Notes: generated from the letters alone by a model not told the origin. A stretch of 41,732 nt of DNA from Dichomitus squalens LYAD-421 SS1 (GCF_000275845.1 NW_006766908.1:147915-189646); one strand, 5' to 3'. Shown: positions 1 to 11,337, counted from the first letter of the stretch. Made by a program: numbers and translations.

Positions 1-504
1 CGCTGACAGCGGTTAAGCGTCACTTCCTGTTTTGGTAAGTCGTTCTACTTAACTCACGACTTCCGGAGGGCGTATGTAGCGCCCGGCGCTCGTTCGCTCT
101 CGCTCCATCCCGCCGTACCTACTCCCATCATCTCCTCGCACCTCCTCCATCTGATCCCGTTCCTCTTGCTTACTTACTCCTACTCCTTGCTTGCTCATTC
201 CCATCACCTGGACCATGCGTTCACCGACTGTCATTACTCATGGACTCAATTTCTCGGTAATCCCTGTTACTCGGGCGTCTCGTACGTATCGTATTTATAC
301 CCGACCTCGTACTCTCGTTACGGTAGCGTATTCTAGGCAGAATCTCAGTCTTTGAACCTGTCTAGGACCAGCGCTCTCGTGTCGCGTGTCCCCTTCCTAA
401 TCCGGATTCGCCCACGCGACACGTGGGTACGACAGAAATGCGGGCGCCCAAAAGTTCTGCACGCTTAACACCTGCGCTCGTCCCTCGTCTTCGCCGTTCC
501 CACT
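1..504. other. intergenic, no supported gene
   Basis: Pyrimidine-rich sequence upstream of the Rrp9 start. I see no convincing exon, RNA gene or repeat on either strand. The last part is presumably the Rrp9 promoter and 5' leader, but no clear TATA box stands out. Confidence 0.5.
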
Positions 505-2569
505 ATGCCAGACTCCTTCTTTGCCACCTCCAAGAACCGCAAACGCAAGCGGTCCGGCACAAAGGATGCCGGCCCATCGTCCTCGAAAAAGCCTGCACGA
601 GGAGTGAAGGGAAAGGGCCGGAAACACGACATCAACGGAACCGCAAGCAAGAAGCGTGCAGCAGCAGACGAGGAGCTCTCAGATGAGACGCAGGACGATG
701 GCGACCGAGAGGCCATTGATGACATGGATCTACGGGCTCCGGATGTGGACCCGAACGCGTACGAGAGCGGAGAGGAGGACGAGGACGAGACGCCTGCACA
801 GAAGAGGCTAAGGCTCGCGAAACTTTACCTGGATAGCGTGAAGCAGGGCTTGTCATTAGGTGTGTACTTGCATGAAGCTCACCTAAGGGATGCTCGCTGA
901 CTTTCCTTTTAAGCTGATGGCGAGTTCGACGCGGCTGAGATCGACCGCGAGCTCATCTCTGCGCGACTCAAACAAGATGTGATGGAACACTCCGGGAAAG
1001 TGCATTTGTTCGTCGCAGATAGCGTGAGTCTGCCCTACATGAAACTTGAATAGACACTGAAGTCGCTCGCTAGTTTGACCTAACACACTCCCCATCCCTA
1101 CGCACAAAACGTGCCCACCGCTTCTCCGTGACCGCCGCCGTTGCGTCGGAAGACGGCCGCTGGCTCTTCACCTCCGGCAAAGAGGGCGCCATCATAAAAT
1201 GGGACCTCCACACCGGCAAGCAAGTGCATGCGTACCACAAAATCCGCGTCGAGAACAAGGGCAAAGGCAAAGGCAAGTCGCGCGCCCCGCCTGGAGAGAT
1301 CGCGGGACACACGGACGAAGTATGGGCGCTCGCGGTGAGCCCGGACGGGAAGTACCTCGCAAGTGGCGGGAAGGACAGGCGCGTCGGCGTGTGGGACGTC
1401 GAAAAGGATGAGTGGGTGAAGGGCTTTGGCGGCCACCGGGATTGCATATCGGTGCGTTTCTGCCACTAGTCGACTGTCTACGTGCATGCACCGACTTGTT
1501 GGCGCACTTGTAGGCCCTCGCGTTTCGCAGAGCGCAGCCATCGTTACAGATCCCCACGCAGCTCTACTCAGGGTCGTACGACCGGACGCTCAAGCTGTTT
1601 GACCTGTCGACTATGGGCTACGTCGAAACGCTATTCGGCCACCAAGCTCCCATCCTCTCTATCGACGCGCTCCGGGGTGAGACGGCGGTGAGCTGTGGGG
1701 GACGGGACAAGACAGTGCGGTACTGGAAGGTCCCGGAGGAGACGCAGCTGGTGTTCCGAGGCGGGGGCGGGAGTACGTGGCATGATGACCTGGACGGGAT
1801 GATGGATGAGGACGCAGAGGAAGATGGTGGCGCCGGGGTCAGGAAAAAGGCTGGGAAGGCCATCGACTCGACGATGGAGAAGTTTGTGGAGGGGAGCATG
1901 GAGTGCGTAGCCTTGATTGACGAGACGACTTTCGTCAGTGGCGGCGATAGCGGGTATGTTCACCTCGGCTGAAGCCTGAGACGACGAAGGCTTACATGTT
2001 GTATGGGATCCCAGGTCCATAAGCCTATGGTCGACTCAGCGGAAGAAGCCCGTTTTTACGCGGGCGCTCGCACACGGAATGGATCTGTCACAGGTCGAGG
2101 CAGAGGACATCAAGACGATCCGGAAACCTCGTTGGATCACTGCGCTCGGCAGTCTGCGCTACTCAGACCTGTTTGCATCAGGTCAGTCGTCTTCATTGCT
2201 GGGGTCATGTGCCTCGTCCCACGAATGTCGTTTTTAGGTTCATGGAATGGCGAGATCCGACTATGGAAGCTCGACGCGAAGCTGAAGTCGTTCTCGCTTG
2301 TCGGGTCGCTCCTCGCTCTCGGTGTGGTGAACTCGCTGCAGTTCATCTCGCCACCACAGGCCTTCTACACATCGGCGTTGTGGACGTCTCCTGAGGGGGA
2401 CTCCGAGACGCTTGCTCAGATCCACGGGAAGCATGTGAAAGCGGGCACGTCTTCAGTGCTGCTCGTTGCCGGGGTGGGACAAGAGATGCGCGCGGGGCGG
2501 TGGATATGCAAGAAGGGCGAGGGTTATGTCAACGGGGCGCTTGTGTTCGCACTGCATCCTCGGACATGA
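505..2569 (+). CDS. RRP9: Rrp9/U3-55K-like WD40 protein of the U3 snoRNP
   Basis: Six exons fit in frame: 505-859, 914-1023, 1074-1451, 1514-1953, 2015-2181 and 2238-2569, giving 593 residues. All five introns are 50-62 bases with GT-AG ends. The N-terminus is basic (KNRKRKRS, KGKGRK) and then acidic, as in nucleolar Rrp9 proteins. The rest is a WD40 propeller, with repeats such as GHTDEVWALAVSPDGKYLAS, GSYDRTLKLFDL, GGRDKTVRYWKV and SGSWNGEIRLWKL. In the family this protein binds the U3 snoRNA box B/C element and acts in 18S rRNA processing in the nucleolus. The ATG at 505 is the first in frame and precedes the conserved basic segment. An acidic insert lies between late propeller blades (about 1790-1830). 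It appears intact and is the only clearly ordinary gene left of the duplicated region. Confidence 0.93.
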
Positions 2570-2849
2570 TGGTATTTACTGCTGTCTAACGTGACGTTTC
2601 ATGTGCGAGCATCCATCTTTTCCACCCTGATGACTGCGCTGCGAACTACTGTAGAACGCGTGCGATGGCGACAACGTCTGTGCCGTCTGTGGCTGCAATG
2701 GAGCGGGAGATGCGCCTGATATAACAAAATGTGTATAGTCCAACGTTTTACATCTTAACGATCTGGACACCTGCATCCACCCGTTGGCCATCACAGGTAG
2801 AAAGACATCTCTCATCCCACGCGGGCTTGAATTTCGTAGACCGTCCAAA

Positions 2850-3230
2850 TGATTGTGTTAAGTGGGCGACGGAGACGTATTCCGCTGCGTCACACAATTT
2901 GTTGAACAGCTTAGCATCTCGATGGTATTCCCCGTTGATGTCACCGAAGTTGTGGTGCAGCCTAGCCGCTCACGAGCTCCCTCCGTCACCGTCAGAGTTA
3001 GCGTATGCCTCTTGGCGTACTCGAGGAAGTAGTCGAGATAGAGCGTTCAGCCGTATAACAGTAACAAGTTGACTTCGACTTCCATTCCTCCCCTGCCCCT
3101 AGGTTGAGCTCGCAACCTTTACTCGAGCAGCGGCCCTCTTCACCAGCCATTAACATCGTGAGGCTGCATATATGCGTTAGAAGTGGTTGAGGCGACACGC
3201 ATCTTGGTGGTTCCGTCAGTTTGTACCCTA
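2850..3230 (-). pseudogene. relic of orphan family X (copy A)
   Basis: The minus strand aligns by eye with exon 2 of the intact X genes at 10.5, 25.0 and 34.6 kb. The block around the conserved DYFLEYAKRH motif is still readable at about 3005-3050, as is the stretch matching the TEEHYRDEQLL region at about 2880-2930. Frames are broken and exon 1 is barely recognisable. It lies just beyond a broken DUF4246 copy on the same strand. Function of the family is unknown. Confidence 0.7.
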
Positions 3231-3447
3231 GGCGCACATGACGAAAAGGTGATTTTGTGAACACTTCAACCCCTGGACAACTGCGTTGCGATCTGTGAGT
3301 GAACAGTCCCTTCAGCGTAACCCATAAACAACCTCGTGCTGTATGGTTACCGTCGTCTTGCGTCGGCCTTTTTGCCGTAGATACGCATTATCCCGTCATC
3401 TCCGTAGGAAGCAACAATAAATACCAGTGGGGACGAACCAGTGTCTG

Positions 3448-4757
3448 CCAACCGCCGTCCGGAAATCGAGGCGTGACTCAGTAATGTTCTCGCACGCGTA
3501 GTAGTAGAGGCCCGTAGCGACGATGTTCTCGTTCGCCATTCCCTCGACGTGCCACGAGCCGCCGGCGTACTTCGGATTATCTGGGGTGAGAACGATGTTC
3601 GCGAGCTTGACGATCACTTGGAGCGTACGCCCGTGGAGCGAGATCTTGATTTTGTTCTCCTCGTCCGCACTGGTAGTAGTGGGAGGGACGGAAAGTTCGG
3701 GTTCAGGAATGGAGGGCCATCGGTACTTCCACTCCCACTCAGCGTAGGCATTGTGGTAAGCATGTCGGTTAGCTGGGTAGTCGTCATAGTCTGGTTCGGG
3801 TACCGTGACGTGGTCGTACCAATCATGCGGGCTGGAACGTACGGCCAGGGATTGACCGCATCTGACAGCACCTTTTCGAATAGAGGCATGAAACGCGAGA
3901 GAACAGAGGATATGGTGCGGTACAAGGCGCGGTGGTCGATAGGATGGAGGTTGTTGATTTACGCGAGGGGCTCGACCTCACCCGATTCGGAGACTTCAAA
4001 ATCCGTCGGGAGCCATTGGTAGTCATGCGAGATGCAGAACGGCTTCTTAGAGTTGTAAAAGAACCTCTGAAAATCTAGGCGGTGGCTGAGGTAGTCCTCT
4101 AACGCGAGCTGTACTGTGGGCGCGCCCTGGCCCCGGTCGCGACGGTAGACATGCGACCGACCGATACACAGGCAGTACATTGATGGATGGACGAGGTCCA
4201 GTACTTGCTTCTTTGACCCCGGATGCCAGTCCTTCTCCTCGTCTGGGATATCCTCGAGCACAGAGACGCCTTGCACGAGGGATGCCTTGACATCGGCGGG
4301 TATCAGACATCGCGACTCGTGCACCTTATGGATCGCCGTCGCCTGCATACAGCCAAACTCAGCTATAATCGAGTACCTGAATGGAATATATGCCCACAAG
4401 GATACCAGTTTGGTCGTCGTACTGGCTCGCGTCGTACCGCAGTTCGTCGAGGAGGTAGTTGAGCTGGACGTCGGTGATCTTGTCCCGCGGCCACTGTTTT
4501 TCACCACGGCCCGTCTTCCAATACTCGTCACCGCCCCAGAATCGTGCGACCATGACCGCGTCGTGCTCGATGATCTCCTTGCGCCACCTTGTTACGATCT
4601 CGTAGTCGTAGACTTTCTTCCACCAGTTGGGCTTGGCGCGTATCTTCCCTGAGAACCATCGCATGCGAAGCCCGATGAGCGTTAGAGGATTGCGGGTGAC
4701 AGCCTCGAAAGGAGACGTAAACTCCAGCTCGGAATGGGACAGCTCGGATTGAGACAT
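3448..4757 (-). pseudogene. broken, 3'-truncated DUF4246 gene copy
   Basis: Inverted duplicate of the intact gene at 20118-21906. Exon 1 (4757-4398, 120 codons) and the 55-base intron (4397-4343, GTGGGC donor) are preserved, and exon 2 starts at 4342. Exon 2 then has a nonsense change (TAC to TAA, 3959-3961). A short deletion near 3838-3856 shifts the frame. Similarity stops at about 3448, just after the ITESRLDF motif, so the C-terminal third with the distal His and Arg is missing. The flank is also copied: 4758-4920 matches the sequence just upstream of the intact gene. It cannot encode the full protein. A short N-terminal product from exon 1 is conceivable but unsupported. Confidence 0.85.
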
Positions 4758-4920
4758 AATCGGAATGGTAGTGGGAATATCTGCATAAATGCGGATGTCG
4801 CATGAGCTTGCGATCGGGTAAGAGGTGGGAGCCAAGGCAATAATCACTGCTGTGTTTGAACGGTATGCTGAAGACAGCGGTTCGAGTTGACTTTGAGTGT
4901 TGGAAGAGGCCCAAGATGTC

Positions 4921-5347
4921 GGTTGTGTCGATTGATGTGGACAGAGCGCATTTTATGGACTAGAACGACTCACCTGTGCGGCGTCTGACGGCGAGACGGG
5001 GAAAGCATGGAACGCGACGATCAACTGTACGACATGACCGTTCCGGCAGGCGCTCACTTCAGGCACAGTTGTCGACCGATACTGTGACTACGTTGGGGTA
5101 CATCATCAGCCGCGTTGACATCTTGAACCTTGAATGCAAACGAGAACAAATCGACGAGTCAACGTAAGGCGATGTATCCGTGCCGGGTCGGTAGCAGAGA
5201 TCCGAGTGGGGGCGCTATGTGATTTGGACTCTCTGGATCAACGATATCACGCGGAACGTTTGCGTGTGGGTATGTACATACACTTGAGTTACATTGCTTC
5301 GTGTGGCGACGAAAGATGTCGCTAGAGACCAGCGCTTTGACCGCGTC
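4921..5347. other. spacer between DUF4246 relic and left arm
   Basis: No gene, RNA or repeat is evident. Similarity to the 20 kb locus ends near 4920, and similarity to the right arm begins near 5348. Confidence 0.4.
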
Positions 5348-5555
5348 TTTTTCTAGTCGGGTTCGGACCTTGACCTCAGATTCTCTGCTGACTACTTACA
5401 ATTGATTTCACTCCCTTGCGCTCACCTTTGATCACAAGCCGCACATCCTTCTCCGCTCATCAAAGATCCCATATCACAGACTACTTCAACTGTACAGAAG
5501 GTGTTACACACATACACACATGGCAGCGACTCGAACCGCACGAATCCGAGACTGT

Positions 5556-6369
5556 CTACACGCAAATCACGAGCTCGGGGAAATAGTAGACCTTTCCGCT
5601 CGCCGGGTCCCGCTGCGTCCTGCGGATGCTCACAATGTAGAGCGCATTCAGGGTAGGGTTCTGGTACCAGTTTCTAAACCCTGCACATGTCGATTCTTCG
5701 AACGCCCTTCTCAGCTTCTCCGCCGCGTGTGGACCCTCCTGCCGAGATCACCGTCAATCAGTATAAGAGGCACTCTGATGGCATACGGCATTGACCACGT
5801 ACGAAGAACGCCTTGTACCAGACGCACTGCGTGGCAATGATATCCGAAAGTAACCCATGCAGGGAATTATACATTGTCGGCTCCGTCCGAGGCCACGAGG
5901 TCACATCGCCAGTAGGGTCGGCCGCAATCTAGTCGTAGTAACGCATTTAGCATCTGTAACCCAACTGCTAACGGTATTTGACCACAACAGGTTACTCACA
6001 GGCGCTCTGATGGCTTCGGCTCTATGACCGCCGTAGTAGGCAACGTCCTCGCTGATAGCGTCAAGACCAACCACATGATCCTCAGCCGTCAGTGTATGAT
6101 GCACAAACTGTGCCCAACTCCGGACATTCTTGAGGTTGCCTTGTTCACTTTCACGCCGGAACATAGCATGGAACGCGGCATCGTCAATAATCTTCCCAAT
6201 CCGGAGACCCGCCATGTTCGTCCGGGGATCTATGACATCCCACTTGAAGGAGCCGTCAACGGCGAGGCCGCCAATAGCGTCAGGGATCTCGGCGCCTGTA
6301 ACGAAAGCATGTTGAGACAGCACGATCGGAGTACGTTAGAGATGTCAAAGACTTACGCAGAATAGTCAT
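5556..6369 (-). CDS. orphan gene M1, left copy
   Basis: Four exons: 6369-6357, 6295-6000, 5928-5803 and 5738-5556, giving 205 residues. The 13-base first exon (MTIL plus one base) ends at a GTAAGT donor. All introns are 61-71 bases and phases agree. The protein begins MTILRAEIPDAIGGLAVDGS and ends IRRTQRDPASGKVYYFPELV plus three residues. I see no signal peptide, membrane segment or known motif. Its last 80 residues resemble the end of M2: LLADIIATQ versus TLVDVIANI, and YIVSIRR..YYFPELV versus WVIAIRK..YIPELEL. A TATA box lies about 75 bases upstream. Four residues differ from the right copy, both open. Function unknown; I do not recognise the family. Confidence 0.68.
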
Positions 6370-6442
6370 CGGTGCAGAAGAGAGATTGGCAAGAGGGATG
6401 TGGTGCTCGGAAGACTGCAGAATCGCCTCTCACCTCGCTCAC

Positions 6443-6452
6443 GATTTTATAC
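6443..6452 (-). promoter_or_regulatory. TATA box of M1 (left)
   Basis: On the minus strand the sequence reads GGTATAAAAT, about 75 bases upstream of the M1 start codon, preceded by a G/C-rich run. The same box and spacing occur in the right arm at 39423-39432. Confidence 0.55.
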
Positions 6453-6690
6453 CGAGGGGGAGGGGGGACGCATTGTCCTCGCTTGTCTACCACAGACCCA
6501 TGCGAAAGTTTTCTCCAATGCGCGAGTCGCATTATACGCGACGATGTTGCCCTCGGAGCGATACCCACAATAGGGCCGAGCCTCAGAGCGTCTGCAACAT
6601 CATGTCCAGGTTAGCTTGACGTCTAAAAGAGAAGGCCAAAGAGAAATGACCGGGACTTGACGTGAGTGGAGCTGTTTCGCCTACTGGTCA

Positions 6691-6933
6691 CTAAAGCAAC
6701 GAGGCTTGCTCTGTCCTTTCTGGCGCACCAGCGTTCCCGGACCTCGCCGCTCCCCGGTCTTTCGCTGAGGGATAGGCTGGACGTGTTGTGGCATGTGACA
6801 ATGCTAAAGCCGTACCCAGTGCTTTGCAGTCTGAGACAAGATGACACCTCTTGGTCAGTGCCAAGGAAAACATAAGGACAATGCACATACCGACGAGTTC
6901 GGAGCAAGAATCTCCAAGGTCTCCCGAGAGCAT
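6691..6933 (-). CDS. possible small gene M0, left copy
   Basis: Two exons, 6933-6891 and 6830-6691, would give 60 residues starting MLSGDLGDSCSELV and ending RTEQASLL. The evidence is the intron: 60 bases with GTATGT donor, CTGAC branch point and CTCAG acceptor. The frame stays open whether or not it is spliced. The right-arm copy (38946-39188) is also open, with one residue changed, but that part of the arms is nearly identical so conservation says little. No motif is recognised. It could be a fragment of a longer gene or a non-coding transcript. Confidence 0.35.
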   Translation of the reverse strand: MLSGDLGDSCSELVGMCIVLMFSLALTKRCHLVSDCKALGTALALSHATTRPAYPSAKDRGAARSGNAGAPERTEQASLL

Positions 6934-7033
6934 CGGCCTTCCAAGCGTGCGCTACCGAGAGCGATCTACAGCTTTAGTGCGACAGACTGTCACAGCTTTC
7001 CCTGCCACGTTATGTCGGCGGTACTTTTAGCGG

Positions 7034-7040
7034 TATAAAA
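7034..7040 (+). promoter_or_regulatory. isolated TATAAAA motif
   Basis: A good TATA-like motif in GC-rich surroundings on the plus strand, divergent to M0. The right arm has it mutated (the motif reads GGTACAAATG there). No plus-strand gene follows that I can support. Confidence 0.25.
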
Positions 7041-7156
7041 GCGAGCCTGGTGATGATTCACTCCTTATATTCAGCTAGTGCCGCGGACGAGAGCGAGCAA
7101 GTAGAGAGCGGCATTTCGTATCATCCAGACTAAGCGGCGCAAACTTGCACCCATAC

Positions 7157-7404
7157 CTGGTTCGTCGAGATCCAAAGCCAGTCACACAGTGGGGGAACAC
7201 GAGGGCAACCTGAGGAGACATGCATCCCTGACAGACGTCGTCCGTAGCGAAGGGCCCCTGACTCGGCCAGTACTTAGGCACAAGTCTCATTGACCAAATG
7301 ATCTGGAAAGGAGAATTAGCTCGACACGGTGAGCACGTACTATAGTCGGAGCTTACAGCACGAACATCACGGCCCCGGATTGTCCGGATGACACGGCCGT
7401 ATCG
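7157..7404 (-). CDS. orphan gene Z, left copy, two internal or 3' exons
   Basis: Two adjacent exons are supported: 7404-7357 (RYGRVIRTIRGRDVRA) and 7302-7157 (starting IIWSMRLVPKYWPSQGPF). They are separated by a 54-base intron with GTAAGC donor, CTAAT branch and TTCCAG acceptor, and are in phase. The second ends at a GTATGG donor; splicing to the next CACTAG would give a stop within two codons. Upstream coding up to about 7600 is open in one frame (from MPQGAIVPACLSPR) but its join to these exons is unclear. The right copy has a one-base deletion. Unknown family, probably one of the small tandem orphan genes of the arm. Confidence 0.4.
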
Positions 7405-7711
7405 CTATCGCAATGACGACAGCGGACGAGACAAGACCGCCAGGCACTGGGTTGAAACCCCGATGGAATCTGTGGTCAAGGCCATTGAATCGGCGTTCCA
7501 TTGGAGTTGTCGCCTCCTTAGGTCGAGGACTAAAGCAAGGCACCGAGGCGAAAGGCAAGCGGGGACAATAGCTCCCTGCGGCATATACAATAGGGGGATA
7601 CCACATAGCGAACATTATCGAACATCACAAGTCACAAGCGGCTCAGACAATGACGCATAACATACAAAGTGCGTGACATAAAGGGGCCCATGAGGGGACC
7701 TCGAGTTGCGG

Positions 7712-8598
7712 TCAGCCAACTTGGTTGAACCTGAGCTCGAGTTCCGGGATGTAGTGCGAATTTCCGAAGCGGTCGGGAAGCGTCTTCCGGATAGCAATTA
7801 CCCAGATCGGGTCGTACGTGGCGCTCTTCTTCCATTCGACCCACACCGGATGCGGTGTCTCCCACAAATGGACGTATTCCGCAGTTCTCTGTATGTCCCA
7901 GTATTAGAGTGATGTCTCCACCCAAAGGCACGGAAAGAGTCCCACTAAAGCTTTCATCCAGTCGTGCTGTTTCTTCAGTATGTTTGCGATCACGTCCACG
8001 AGAGTCGTCTTCACTTGGCGCTCCTTACGGTTGGGCATAGGAATATGAGGCCGTTGATGCGACTTCTCCTCGCCAGGAAACTGCCGAGACGGGTTGTTTA
8101 GCATGAGCCATACCTTCGGGGGCAGCGATGGCCGAGCAGGGCATGCTTGCCACAGGCCGTGGAGAAAGAAATGATCGTCTGTTAGGCTCACCATCGCTCT
8201 GTCAACAAGGCTCAAAGCGGGGAATCTCATCGACGACGCTTCCGGGAATTCCCTCTTCAGGAACTCCACTCGCTGAGCCCGAGTGTACCCCGCCTTGATC
8301 AGCTGGAAACCGATCTCCCCAGTCACCTTGCTCTGCAGCTCTATCCGAAAACCTGGGTACAGGTCCTTGGGTAGCGGGAGTTTTATCCGCTCGACGCTAT
8401 GTGGCTTCTCCATGTCCTCCCTGTGTTGAACGGAGTAGCGTTCGTACACCCGTTCGTTGATCTCGGCTGGGTGTGTACTCGTTGAGGTGATCTGATCTGA
8501 TATTACTATAGAGCAGGCTTACATGTACGCTTAGGTCTGTCATAGTTGTCACTGAGATCGATGTTGTATTCCTTGACTAACCGTCGTTGAGCCGACAT
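7712..8598 (-). CDS. orphan gene M2, left copy
   Basis: Four exons: 8598-8523, 8466-8192, 8080-7946 and 7888-7712, giving 220 residues. It starts MSAQRRLVKEYNIDLSDNYD. The start was chosen because only this ATG joins the second exon in phase; the nearer ATG in the same exon does not. Introns are 54-111 bases; the second is the longest and has diverged most from the right arm. The C-terminus (PVWVEWKKSATYDPIWVIAI, then RKTLPDRFGNSHYIPELEL) resembles M1. No known domain, signal or membrane segment is visible. The third intron uses a GTGGGA donor. The right copy has a stop exactly there. Function unknown. Confidence 0.62.
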
Positions 8599-9081
8599 TA
8601 GCTACGAGCACACCAGCAGCATCATTGACCTACTTTCGGGCCCATGGAAACTGGTCTCGTCAAGCTCGCCGCTTCCGTTTGCGCCGGACATCATGCGTAG
8701 GAGGGAGAGAGATTGGTGTTGTTCGCAACGTGGCACTTGTTGGACTGGGGCGTAACGTATATGCTGATGTTGGATAGCTAGACCTTTCTAGCGTGTAAAC
8801 GAATCAGTGGGTCAAATGAAGAAATGAAGTTATCCTCAGCGTACATGCTCACCGTGAATAGAGGGGGCCGGGAGAAACGGGGTCCGACTCCGACTAGCAC
8901 GGCTGCAGCGGCGCGCAGCAGGTGTACAGCCACACTTGACCCATCCCGGGATTCACCGAAAGCGGCCGCACTGGCAGAGGATCTGTGCCTTCCAAGTCGA
9001 CCTCCCACAACCCTGGATAGTGAGATGCCCAGCACTAGACTTCCTGCTTTTCAACGAAACATCATCCGAACATTCAACTGT

Positions 9082-9969
9082 ATGGAATCCTACGTTCACT
9101 GGAGTGCCTCCGAGTCCCTTGTCTTCGCCGATATGATCTTGCTGCCTAACGGTGCGTCTATGGACGAGGACAAACAGAGAAAGTTGCTTGTAGATGTGTT
9201 AGGGTTCAGCAAGAGCTATCTCGAAGACTCTCTATCCAGGATACGAGAACTCCTGAACCTATGGGACGCCCGTCGGAAGTCGGAAGTACAACATCGCGGG
9301 AGTCAAGAACGGGACGAAGGGTTCCTCGACCGCTTGAATTTATGGTTGAAAAGCATCGATACGCCGACCGCGGCTGTGAGCGGGCGCCGCAGACGACGAG
9401 GTTTGCAAACCTCGCTACTGAGTACTGAGCCTTCGCGGAACTCAGGATACCGGAAGATCTAACAGCGACGGGCATATCTCCTACAGCTATGTGACAAGCT
9501 CGCAAACAACGATATCTCCAAGATCGTCGACAACTCGTTCGGCGCCGCCTACAACGAGACCCTTGCCGCCGGCGAACTCCCTCACATGCGCTGGCACAGC
9601 GTGCATGTCCGTCACCTAGACGTACGTGTCCTCCTCCCTGTTGCGGTCTCTCGCACTCACGCTTCACACTCACATTTACTACATAAGCGATCGATCATCG
9701 CGGGGAACCACACCTCAGTCCCACAAGGCATTCCGCGTTCGCTTTAGCATGAGTCCATCCGCGGGCTCCTGATGGAGGAGCCTCTCGCTAGGGCCGCTAG
9801 CATGCCGCCGCACAAATACGTACGTTCCCTCTGGGACGCTGCGTTTCTCCGTGCCTTCGGGGAAGTTACCCGCGGCGAAGCTAGCCATCGCGGTCCCGCG
9901 ATGGTCACGAAGGCACCCGGGATGTTCGCCGCCACGGCGGCCAGAGCGAGTACCCTTGGTGGAGGTTGA
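9082..9969 (+). CDS. orphan gene M3, left copy, probable
   Basis: Three exons in phase 0: 9082-9375, 9487-9621 and 9748-9969, about 216 residues, similar in size to the other arm genes. Readable segments are LLPNGASMDEDKQRKLL, LCDKLANNDISKIVDNSFG and ESIRGLLMEEPLAR. The donors GTGAGC and GTACGT and the acceptors CTACAG and CTTTAG are good. The first exon is uncertain: frames disagree among the three copies upstream of about 9120, and a GTGCGT site there could be another donor. It runs opposite to its neighbours M2 and X. The right copy (about 35985-36832) lacks most of exon 2 and has a stop in exon 1. Unknown family. Confidence 0.42.
9397..9414. repeat. perfect 18-base palindrome
   Basis: CGAGGTTTGCAAACCTCG reads the same on both strands. 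It lies in the proposed first intron of M3. The right-arm counterpart near 36339 is imperfect. Confidence 0.7.
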
Positions 9970-10099
9970 CGGGCACGACAAGTCGGGGCAGCACCGTGCA
10001 CAGTAGTCCATGCTCCCATCCCACGTGCGGACTGTGAGGAGATTCCTGTCGCTAGACCGTAGCTTGAGCTGAGTTTCTGTCGCCCGTGTGCATAGGGGT

Positions 10100-10522
10100 C
10101 GTCGGGTGCGGATGCCAAAGATGCGTCAGCTCAGAACGTGGCAGCTGTGCGTAGAGAAAGTGGTGTGGTGCAGCCTTACCCGGGGCTCGACGTTTAACGT
10201 GGTTGACCCCTGCATTCGTCGTCTGCTATTAGAGGCAGAACATCGTCTCCCGTCCCACATGGGCCTGGACCTCGCAAACCCTCTTACCGACGCTCAGTTT
10301 ACACCTCGAATTGCTTACGCAGTCGCAGTAGTTTGAGGCCTCTGTACTGTCACCCCACCCGGACCAGGCCGCGATCAAAGACCAGCGATACACACATGCA
10401 TTCCTACATCGAAAACCATACAACTGCGGTCTATAACATAGCGGAGGCAGACAGGAGAACAGAAGCAGGACAGCGGGAAAAAAGCGTATGTTGGCGGACT
10501 GCAACACCGAGCCTAAGAATAA
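10100..10522. other. 3' flank of X-B, no supported gene
   Basis: The sequence matches the flank downstream of X-D in the right arm (about 35406-35760), for example around an AATGCATGTG motif, but it has no convincing exon. Confidence 0.4.
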
Positions 10523-11337
10523 TTAATCTATGCTAGTCAGAACATTCTGAGATCACGAGTCAGCTCATCGATGGATCTCTTCGTTTCAAAGCAAAGTACG
10601 CACCACGTCATTGTCGTCGAAGGACCACCACCAAAGTAGCTCGCTCTTCTTCCCATCCGGTAGGCATTCGTTCATCGCTTCGTCCATGACCTTCTTGGCT
10701 TCTTCAAATCTCCCTTTCTGAGAAAGCCCATCACCGAGGTACCTCTCCGCCATGTCGTAGTTCGTCCACACGTAGAGGATCCTGTCCCATTCGAGAGACA
10801 AGGGCCGCCCTATCGTGAATGCAAGTCCCGATGCCTCCCTTAGGTGACACACCGAGACGAAACGCGCTGCTGAACGCAGTTCTTTGAGCAACTGCTCGTC
10901 TCGACAGTGTTCCTCGGTGACGTCAGCGAAGTTGAATTCCTCTGTGGCGCAGCCCAGCCGCTGACGCGCCTGCTCGGGAACCTCCAGAGTCAGCCTGTGT
11001 CTCTTGGCGTACTCGAGGAAGTAGTCGTGATTGAACGTCCAGCCGTATAGCAGTAACGGAGGTGACCTGCCATGGCCACCGAGGAGTTCAGGGGTGATGT
11101 TCTCCGTAGGCTTCCTGTTGGCAATGAGCATCTCCCATTTCTGCGCGAAGAGACGATGAATGGGTAGTAGTGGTTAGAAGACACGAATGCACGTACTGCT
11201 GTCTGGGCCTCTTCTGCTGCCTTGGTGAGCTTGAATCCTGGATTCGCGGGATCGGTACTACGTTCCCGCTGCAAGAGGTACTGCCCATTATACCAATGCG
11301 TAGGGTTGGCCTTCTTGCGTTCGCTGTCGTTTGACAT
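10523..11337 (-). CDS. orphan family X gene, copy B
   Basis: Three exons: 11337-11197, 11140-10604 and 10546-10523, giving 233 residues. Exon 1 encodes MSNDSERKKANPTHWYNGQY onward. Exon 2 starts KWEMLIANRKP and contains LLLYGWTF, DYFLEYAKRH, LSLEWDRILYVWTNY and ELLWWWSFDDNDV. The last exon is only NVLTSID plus stop. The final 57-base intron has a GTGCGT donor, a CTGAC branch point and a CTCAG acceptor in all three intact copies; reading through it would stop at once here. A TATA box lies about 65 bases upstream of the ATG. X-B and X-C are near-identical inverted copies over about 1.2 kb (10511-11710 versus 24645-25838). No known domain is recognised. The aromatic-rich patches suggest a folded soluble protein. 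Confidence 0.72.

Noticed and set aside
9206..10118. Minus-strand open frames over M3
   Set aside because: They are not kept in the right arm in the same frame, while the plus-strand exon wording is.
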